Shown here one piece after another: positions 1 through 4,605 of a DNA stretch of 5,454 bases (positions are counted from its first letter, which is position 1; the number at the start of each line of letters is the position of its first letter). The stretch comes from Nitrospira lenta (GTDB taxonomy: Bacteria > Nitrospirota > Nitrospiria > Nitrospirales > Nitrospiraceae). Both the position numbers and the translations under genes were made by a program. The stretch lies in the NCBI GenBank assembly GCA_945906715.1, contig CAMDRK010000200.1, forward strand, positions 1 through 5,454, in the 5' to 3' direction. Under the pieces are notes generated by a model. That model searched no databases and was not told the origin of the DNA. It saw only the letters and a list, made by a program, of their open reading frames with translations.

Positions 1-316
1 GTGCGACGACCACGGGACCACTCCCAACAGAGAACGTGGGGCCCCGCCGCTGCCGTCAGCGACCGCGACAGAGGCCGAGGAGTCGGCGGCCTCTCCAATA
101 TGGCGGCCACTGCCCCTCTGACCATCAGTCGTGAATAATGCGGGCTAAAGCTATTCAATGACGTGGGATTCGAGAAGGCATGTGAAGATGGACGTCTCGG
201 GGCGCCATCAAGTGGAGTGTACGAGGGCAGCTGTGCACGGGTGGATGAGCGCCTGCGCACGAGCCGGGAAGGTTTTCGCCCATGAGAGGAACTGAACCGA
301 GTGGGATGGGAATCCG
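1..316. other. Gene-free left end of the window
   Basis: No coding region can be supported here. All three plus-strand frames stay open from base 1 to stops at 118-120, 132-134 and 136-138, as expected for GC-rich DNA. The tail of a plus-strand gene entering from the left cannot be excluded, but no frame gives a recognisable peptide. On the minus strand an ATG at 125-123 opens a frame running out of the window, but it has no ribosome-binding site and an arginine/proline-rich, unconvincing translation. No tRNA, T-run terminator or good promoter was found. The only clear structure is the hairpin at 70-94. The stretch follows the response regulator gene, so it would hold that operon's 3' untranslated end. 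Confidence 0.6.
70..94. repeat. Perfect 8-bp inverted repeat (hairpin) in gene-free DNA
   Basis: The arms AGAGGCCG (70-77) and CGGCCTCT (87-94) are perfectly complementary, with a 9-base spacer that can itself pair partly (CCGA with TCGG). The stem is mostly G-C and should be stable as RNA or as a cruciform. No T-run follows it on either strand, so it is not a standard intrinsic terminator. It lies about 220 bases past the stop codon of the response regulator gene and could be a 3' processing or stabilising structure, a Rho-dependent stop, or part of the leader of a gene outside the window. Confidence 0.55.
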
Positions 317-1720
317 TTAAGAAGGCTTTCGGCGGCGGTCGAGCATCCAGCGCGTGATGCCGAGATGTTTGGCGGCCAGTGTCTTGTTGCCGTCTGACCG
401 CTGCAGCACTTCGGCAATGATCCGATCTTCGAGATCGTTCAGCGATTGCTCTCCGATTCGGAAGGCGATCTGGACATTGGTGGGATCGGACATCTCTGGC
501 GCAGGAATCGGATGTCCCGGTGAGGCTGTGGCTGATAGCTGGCTCGCGCCATGGAGATCGGTGGGAAAGTTGGCGGCCTCGAGGGTTGGACCTTGGCAGA
601 ACAGGACAGCACGTTCCATGAGATTGCTCAACTCACGGATATTGCCGGGGAAGCGGTACTGGCGCAAGAGGGACTGTGCGCTTGCTCCCAATGTGCGAAC
701 CGGTTTCTTGAGCGCAACCGCAGAGCGAATGAGAAATTGTTCAGCGAGGGGAATGATCTCGTCGCCTCGTTCGCGGAGCGGCGGGATGGTGAGAGTCACC
801 ACGTTGAGTCGAAAGTAGAGATCCTCGCGAAACTCGCCCTTCGCGACCGCTTCCTTGAGATCGCGATTGGTTGCCGCCATGAACCGGACGTCCACAGGGA
901 TGGTGGCCGATCCTCCGACGCGGCGCAACGTCCGCTCTTCGATGACCCGTAAGAGCTTCGCCTGCAGAGGGAGCGGCAAGTCGCCGATCTCATCGAAGAG
1001 GACCGTCCCGCCCTCGGCCAGTTCGAGCAGCCCGCATTTCCGTCCTGCAGCCCCCGTAAACGAGCCTTTCTCATGTCCGAACAACTCGCTTTCGAACAGT
1101 TCGCGCGGGATGGATGGGCAATCCACTTCCATGCAGGGTTTGTCTGCGCGTGAACTGTTGAAATGGATCACGCGTGCCATGTACTGCTTGCCTGTTCCAG
1201 TTTCGCCTTGGAGCAGGATCGTTACGCGATCGCTCTTGGCCAGTTCTCGAAGCTGCTGCATGAACGTCTGCATGACGGAACTGTCCGCAATAATGCGATC
1301 GATCGAATAGCGTTTCGCATCCTGGCCGCCGTGCAGCTGGACCTGTCGGCGCAGGGTGAGCAGATCCGTCGCACGGCGCAGAGTATGGTGGAGATCGTCC
1401 ATGCCGATGGACTTGGCCACAAAGTCGAAGGCTCCGAGACGCATCGCTTCGACTGCGTCCTTCACCGTCCCTCTGGCGGTCAACACGATCACGAGGAGCT
1501 CCGGTGTGGTTTGTTTCACCCGAGCGAGGACTTCTAGTCCTGACAGATTGGGCATGACGAGATCCAACACCAGGATGTCCGGCTCAAAAGAGCGAAGGAG
1601 GGTGAGGGCGTCTTCTCCTGACCCAGCGGTTTGGACGAGGTAGCCTTGGTCGGTGAGACGCAGGGTGAAGGCTTCCCGAACAGACGCTTCATCCTCGACC
1701 AATAGAAGTTGCCACGCCAT
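317..1720 (-). CDS. Sigma-54-dependent response regulator, NtrC family
   Basis: This 467-aa protein has three domains in the usual NtrC order. The receiver (about 3-118) shows the acidic pair E9/D10, phosphoacceptor D53, T81 and K103; the residue after K103 is Ser instead of the usual Pro. The sigma-54 AAA+ domain (about 140-385) has Walker A GETGTGK (172-178), the sigma-54-contacting loop as GSFTGA (219-224, usually GAFTGA), Walker B with D243/E244, arginine-finger region REDLYFRLN (298-306), and FPGNIREL (357-363). A Fis-type helix-turn-helix ends the protein (about 427-463), with an unusually short basic tail. Once phosphorylated it should oligomerise on upstream sites and use ATP to open sigma-54 promoters. 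The ATG lies one base after the stop of the histidine kinase gene, with GAGGG five bases before it, so the two are co-transcribed and probably translationally coupled. The target genes are not identifiable. The family assignment is firm; a more specific name (AtoC, ZraR) would be a guess. Confidence 0.97.
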   Translation of the reverse strand: MAWQLLLVEDEASVREAFTLRLTDQGYLVQTAGSGEDALTLLRSFEPDILVLDLVMPNLSGLEVLARVKQTTPELLVIVLTARGTVKDAVEAMRLGAFDFVAKSIGMDDLHHTLRRATDLLTLRRQVQLHGGQDAKRYSIDRIIADSSVMQTFMQQLRELAKSDRVTILLQGETGTGKQYMARVIHFNSSRADKPCMEVDCPSIPRELFESELFGHEKGSFTGAAGRKCGLLELAEGGTVLFDEIGDLPLPLQAKLLRVIEERTLRRVGGSATIPVDVRFMAATNRDLKEAVAKGEFREDLYFRLNVVTLTIPPLRERGDEIIPLAEQFLIRSAVALKKPVRTLGASAQSLLRQYRFPGNIRELSNLMERAVLFCQGPTLEAANFPTDLHGASQLSATASPGHPIPAPEMSDPTNVQIAFRIGEQSLNDLEDRIIAEVLQRSDGNKTLAAKHLGITRWMLDRRRKPS

Positions 1721-1721
1721 G

Positions 1722-3686
1722 CTAGCCCTCGCGTTTCAGTGGAAGCCAGATATCCACGACAGCCCCGCTCCCAGGCGGACTGTGAATCAGCAATTGGCCG
1801 CTGTGCCGCTCGATCATGTCGCGGGTAATGGTCAGACCAAGGCCGACACCTTTAGCTTTTCCATTCGTAAAGAACGGTTCGTAGATGTGTTGCAGGTTTT
1901 CGTGGGAGATGCCCTTCCCGGAATCGGCGAAGGTCATGAGCAGCCCCATGCCTCGCCTAGTCTCTGGTCTGATGGTGATCGTCAATTCGCCGCCGTTCGG
2001 CATCGCGTCGATCGCGTTCATGAGGATGTTCAGGCACACCTGGAGAATATGGGCTCTCGAGACCTCCGCCAATGGAAGATCCGCGTCAACGTGCTTCCTC
2101 ACAGACACACTCTGCTTCAACAAGTTTGGGTGCAGCAACATCAGGGTGTCGTCGAGCAGGGAGGAAAGGTCACAGGGGGCGATCTCGAAGGGTCGTGGCC
2201 GCAACTGTCCAAGGTGAGATTCCAGAAGGTCGTCGATCCGCGCCGCTTCGCGCGCGATCAAGCGGCACCGGTCGCGTGCGGCCTGCGGAAGGGTGTCCTG
2301 GTCGGCTAAATGGGTGGCGAGGCTTCCGAGTCCAATGAGAGGATTGCGGACTTCATGGAGGATGCCGCCGGCGAGTTGACCGACGAGTTTCACCTGTTCC
2401 GTATGGCGCAGGGCTTCCAGCATTTGTTCTCGCTCGCTGAGGTCGGTCAGGATGGCGAGAAAGTAGCGGATGGTTCCGTCCGGATCTTTGACCGGGCTCA
2501 CACTCTCCCAGGCCAAGAACTCGGAACCGTCCTTGCGGCGGTTCACTACACGGTCGACGAACGCCGATCCAGACCTTATCGTCTGCCACATGCGCTCGAA
2601 GAATTCCGGCGGATGCTTTCCGGATCGCAGCAACGACGGCGTTCGACCAATGACCTCGTGTCGCGCCCAGCCCGACAGACGTTCCATGGCGGGATTCCAT
2701 TCCAAGAGTGCCCCTTGTGTATCGGTCAACATCACTCCGTCCTGCACCAGCTCGAACATCCGATGATAGAGCTGAAGTTGCGTTTCCTCTCGCCGCCATC
2801 GTTCGAGCACCGTGGCCACCGTATTGGCGACCGAGTGGAGAAATTCCAACTCCTTCGGCGAAAAATCACGCACGGTCTTGCAGTGCGCCCCCATGACCCC
2901 GTACACCCGATCCTGTACCATCATGGGCACGCTCATGCCGGCGATGCCGCCATGCTCCGACAGGAGACTCGACGGCACGAAGCGGGTTTCTGCTTGTAAG
3001 TCTCGCACGACCACCGGCTGCCGTTCGCGAATCGCAAAACCCGCCTGAGAATGTGTGCCTCCCTCCACTGTCAAGGTTCCAATGAGACCCTCGCGCCAGC
3101 CGACACCGGCGACGAGATACAGATGTTCATCCGATTCACGAGGAATGAGGATTTTGCAGAGTTCCACGTTCAAGGCCTCGACCGTCAAGCGCACGGCCTC
3201 ATTCATGATCTCCTGCACCGGCGTCCCGCTCACGGCCAGCGAGCCGATGCGCGCGAGGACCGACTGAAATCGGGCCACCTGGGAGGCTTCCTGTGACAGC
3301 AGAGCCCGTTCCGTGACGTTTTCCAGCACCATGAGCACGCCCTTGTCGCCGCGATAGGGGACGACGTTGAGTCGGCATTCACAAATAAGCGGATCACCCT
3401 GTCGATCCGTCAGACGATACTCCGTTGCGTCACGGGCTCCGAGCGGTTCGTGATTCCAGGTCATTGCCTTACTGAGAAGGCGCTTCCGTAGCGGAAGCTC
3501 CAACCCAGGTCGTGGCGCTTCGACCAGTTCTCCAAACTGCGCATTTTCAAAGATCACGGTGTCGTGGGACACAAAGCAGAGGCCACTCTGGATACAGTCA
3601 CTGAGCCATGCCAAGACTTCCCCTGCGGCGATTTCCGATTGTGCCTGGGCGGATGGCTTGGGACGTGATCGACGGGAGGGAGACAT
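1722..3686 (-). CDS. Soluble PAS-GAF-PAS sensor histidine kinase
   Basis: This 654-aa protein has no membrane segment or signal peptide, so it should sense a cytoplasmic cue. Order of domains: a degenerate PAS-like N-terminal domain (about 24-125), a short helical linker (122-148), a GAF domain (about 145-297), a helical linker, a better-conserved PAS domain (about 305-425, with RRKDGSEF at 383-390 and a PAC-like end), a dimerisation/phosphoacceptor domain, and a HATPase_c domain (about 540-650). The H-box is GGILHEVRNPL with H444; the N-box holds N557; G1 is DSGKGI (588-593), the F-box EPFF (603-606), and G2 GVGLGL (613-618). The ATP-lid between F- and G2-boxes appears one residue longer (NG where T is common). 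The H-box type and the adjacent NtrC-type regulator fit an NtrB-like kinase. The ATG at 3686-3684 is the most upstream ATG before an in-frame TGA five codons earlier; no strong Shine-Dalgarno precedes it. The ligand is unknown. All catalytic residues are intact, so it should be active. Confidence 0.97.
   Translation of the reverse strand: MSPSRRSRPKPSAQAQSEIAAGEVLAWLSDCIQSGLCFVSHDTVIFENAQFGELVEAPRPGLELPLRKRLLSKAMTWNHEPLGARDATEYRLTDRQGDPLICECRLNVVPYRGDKGVLMVLENVTERALLSQEASQVARFQSVLARIGSLAVSGTPVQEIMNEAVRLTVEALNVELCKILIPRESDEHLYLVAGVGWREGLIGTLTVEGGTHSQAGFAIRERQPVVVRDLQAETRFVPSSLLSEHGGIAGMSVPMMVQDRVYGVMGAHCKTVRDFSPKELEFLHSVANTVATVLERWRREETQLQLYHRMFELVQDGVMLTDTQGALLEWNPAMERLSGWARHEVIGRTPSLLRSGKHPPEFFERMWQTIRSGSAFVDRVVNRRKDGSEFLAWESVSPVKDPDGTIRYFLAILTDLSEREQMLEALRHTEQVKLVGQLAGGILHEVRNPLIGLGSLATHLADQDTLPQAARDRCRLIAREAARIDDLLESHLGQLRPRPFEIAPCDLSSLLDDTLMLLHPNLLKQSVSVRKHVDADLPLAEVSRAHILQVCLNILMNAIDAMPNGGELTITIRPETRRGMGLLMTFADSGKGISHENLQHIYEPFFTNGKAKGVGLGLTITRDMIERHSGQLLIHSPPGSGAVVDIWLPLKREG
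1726..1730 (-). promoter_or_regulatory. Ribosome-binding site of the response regulator, inside the kinase gene
   Basis: On the minus strand GAGGG sits five bases before the ATG at 1720-1718. It lies in the codons for the last residues of the histidine kinase (R-E-G-stop). Stop and start are separated by one base (TAG-C-ATG). This layout fixes the regulator start and points to translational coupling of the pair. Confidence 0.75.
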
Positions 3687-3741
3687 GGTGTCGGTGCTCA
3701 GTCATGCAGCGCACATGAGCGCAACAACTATCCAAATTGCT

Positions 3742-3756
3742 TGGGTAGTATACCCA
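3742..3756. promoter_or_regulatory. Dyad overlapping the -10 box (possible operator)
   Basis: TGGGTA (3742-3747) and TACCCA (3751-3756) form a perfect inverted repeat with a 3-base spacer, lying directly on the proposed -10 hexamer. A bound protein here would block initiation. Six-base arms can occur by chance, so this is suggestive only. Confidence 0.3.
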
Positions 3757-3776
3757 GTCCGGATGCCGACCGTCGA
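3747..3776 (-). promoter_or_regulatory. Possible sigma-70-type promoter of the kinase-regulator operon
   Basis: On the minus strand TCGACG (3776-3771, four of six matches to TTGACA) is followed after 18 bases by TATACT (3752-3747, five of six matches to TATAAT). Transcription would begin near 3740, giving a leader of about 54 bases before the kinase ATG. A dyad covers the -10 box and another flanks the -35 box. The call rests on motif match and position only. Confidence 0.4.
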
Positions 3777-3825
3777 GGGAGGAATCGGCACAAGCAGATC
3801 AGGAGGGACGAGCAACGGTTTGAGG

Positions 3826-3855
3826 TCGGAATTTCGAAGATTTCGGAACTTCGAA
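3826..3855. repeat. Two tandem 13-bp repeats upstream of the kinase promoter
   Basis: On the plus strand TCGGAATTTCGAA (3826-3838) and TCGGAACTTCGAA (3843-3855) match at 12 of 13 positions, with a 17-bp period. They centre about 92 and 109 bases upstream of the proposed transcription start of the kinase operon. Each copy contains TTCGAA, so the pair also makes a 7-bp inverted repeat (3833-3839 with 3849-3855). Such spacing suits a pair of protein-binding sites for an upstream activator, perhaps the encoded regulator itself. As a hairpin it has no T-run, so it is a poor terminator for the gene ending at 3901. Confidence 0.5.
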
Positions 3856-3900
3856 CATCGGATTACGCCTTCTCGCATATCTCGCGCGTCCAATATCCTG

Positions 3901-4368
3901 CTACACCCAATCGGTAGACTCTCGAGTCGGTCGTTCAGCCACCTGCCCAGCGAGCGCCGCACGAATCAATTGGCTCACCCGATCGATCTCTCCCATCTCC
4001 GATAGAGGAACGATCCAAGCCTCTCCCGGGTCCAGTTCAATTCGATAATGGTTCTTTCTCGCCGAGAACCATTCGATATAGGGATGAGGCGCAAGGTTTG
4101 GATGGGGATCGAACGAGATCAGGTTCACATCTCCGGTCTGTGGGTTTTCCATGTCGCCAATCACCTGCCCGGCGATATCCTCGTCTTCAAACCGGGGATT
4201 CCGAAACTGAATCACCTGCCCGGCGATATCAGCCTTGAAGTTTCCCCGTAAATACAGATCGACAGGACCGACCACCGCAAACACAATTCGCCCCACAATC
4301 GTTCCATCAACGCGATTATCCAGAAACCCTTCCCGCACCCAACGTCCATTCGCAAATTTTTGTGCCAT
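3901..4368 (-). CDS. Conserved-looking hypothetical protein, 155 aa, function unknown
   Basis: I do not recognise the family. The protein has no signal peptide and no clear membrane helix. Its first two thirds look beta-rich (hydrophobic stretches at 23-42, 48-54, 66-70, 81-86), with a central FDPHPNLAPHPYIEWF block (86-101) and an amphipathic C-terminal helix (about 122-144). The heptapeptide DIAGQVI occurs twice, at 47-53 and 64-70, encoded by an exact 21-bp repeat, and each copy is followed 3-4 residues later by Asn-Pro. The start is well supported: ATG at 4368-4366 with AGGG six bases upstream. It is flanked by the structured gap on its 5' side and the kinase control region on its 3' side, so it is probably transcribed alone or by read-through from the transporter gene. 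The start, composition and intact length suggest a real gene; no function is inferred. Confidence 0.8.
   Translation of the reverse strand: MAQKFANGRWVREGFLDNRVDGTIVGRIVFAVVGPVDLYLRGNFKADIAGQVIQFRNPRFEDEDIAGQVIGDMENPQTGDVNLISFDPHPNLAPHPYIEWFSARKNHYRIELDPGEAWIVPLSEMGEIDRVSQLIRAALAGQVAERPTRESTDWV
4159..4230. repeat. Exact 21-bp direct repeat within the hypothetical gene
   Basis: Bases 4159-4179 and 4210-4230 are identical over 21 positions, with a 51-bp (17-codon) period and different bases on both sides. They encode the two DIAGQVI heptapeptides in the same frame. The repeat keeps the reading frame, so deletion or expansion by slippage would change the protein by 17 residues without a frameshift. 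Confidence 0.9.
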
Positions 4369-4374
4369 GTTATT

Positions 4375-4378
4375 CCCT
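4375..4378 (-). promoter_or_regulatory. Ribosome-binding site of the 155-aa hypothetical protein
   Basis: On the minus strand AGGG lies six bases before the ATG at 4368-4366, in an A/T-rich setting (TATAGGGAATAAC). This supports the chosen start. No matching -35/-10 pair was found upstream of it in the 237-bp gap. Confidence 0.65.
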
Positions 4379-4421
4379 ATAAATGAGTTAGCCCGCGTTG
4401 TTTATGACGGTTCGTCGGTCA

Positions 4422-4470
4422 CCCCACCCATCCCTCCCCCATACTATGAGGGAGGGTAAGGGAGGGGGGG
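4422..4470. repeat. Imperfect palindrome with a G-quadruplex motif on each strand
   Basis: The core inverted repeat CCCTCCC (4432-4438) / GGGAGGG (4450-4456) continues inward after one mismatch (CAT 4440-4442 with ATG 4446-4448), leaving a 3-base loop. Outer C- and G-rich stretches (4422-4431 and 4457-4467) also pair approximately. The plus strand from 4450 has four G-runs separated by A, TAA and A. The minus strand from 4440 to 4422 has four G-runs separated by A, AT and T. Both fit the canonical G3+N1-7 quadruplex pattern. The element lies between the transporter stop and the hypothetical gene start and could slow or stop transcription, though no T-run follows it. Confidence 0.8.
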
Positions 4471-4560
4471 CGAGGGGCACGAGGCTAGTGGCTAGAGGAA
4501 AGAGCCGTGTTTCAGACGGGAAATCTTCACCCCCTAGCCTCTGGCCCCGTGCCTCTCGCC
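4469..4560. repeat. Long palindrome with arms built of heptamer units
   Basis: The 30-base arms 4469-4498 and 4531-4560 pair at 25 Watson-Crick positions plus two G-U on either strand's RNA, across a 32-base loop. Each arm read from its outer end is four heptamers starting GGC, then GG: left GGCGAGG, GGCACGA, GGCTAGT, GGCTAGA; right arm (complement) GGCGAGA, GGCACGG, GGCCAGA, GGCTAGG. The arms differ at the seventh base of all four units and at only one other position. The loop carries a small inner hairpin (CCGT 4505-4508 / ACGG 4516-4519). It lies 45 bases past the transporter stop codon. It may be a dispersed intergenic repeat, a 3' end stabiliser or an attenuator; no coding content or T-run is present. 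Confidence 0.85.
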
Positions 4561-4605
4561 AGAAAGCGCGCGGATTGCCGCAACCATATGCATAGATGAT
4601 CCTGG

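Noticed and set aside
1..125. Minus-strand gene starting at 125 and running out of the window
   Set aside because: No Shine-Dalgarno, low-complexity Arg/Pro/Ser translation, and the other frames are equally open.
208..417. 69-codon minus-strand frame over the end of the regulator gene
   Set aside because: It overlaps the helix-turn-helix coding region in another frame, with no ribosome-binding site and no recognisable content.
1653..2999. Two long plus-strand open frames (218 and 229 codons) antisense to the kinase gene
   Set aside because: They lie wholly opposite a gene with complete kinase motifs, have no recognisable domains, and such antisense frames are common in GC-rich genes.
3721..3735. 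Sigma-54-like promoter on the minus strand (TTGG...TTGC) 35 bases before the kinase start
   Set aside because: The GG and GC doublets are separated by nine bases, not the required ten, and GG is followed by AT where CA is expected. The spacing rule is strict, so this is a near miss.
3833..3855. Intrinsic terminator for the hypothetical gene ending at 3901
   Set aside because: The 7-bp stem is A/T-containing with a 9-base loop and no T-run follows on the minus strand; the 13-bp direct repeat explains the symmetry better.
3702..3962. 86-codon minus-strand frame across the kinase promoter region
   Set aside because: It overlaps the end of the hypothetical gene in another frame, covers the promoter and repeats, and its translation shows no family resemblance.
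4159..4230. Possible minimal CRISPR: two identical 21-bp repeats separated by 30 bases
   Set aside because: Only two copies, repeat unit short, located in frame inside a coding gene, and no cas genes nearby.
4369..4410. Promoter for the hypothetical gene (CATAAA or TTTATA as -10)
   Set aside because: Neither hexamer has a credible -35 at 16-18 bases, and TTTATA would leave almost no leader before the ribosome-binding site.
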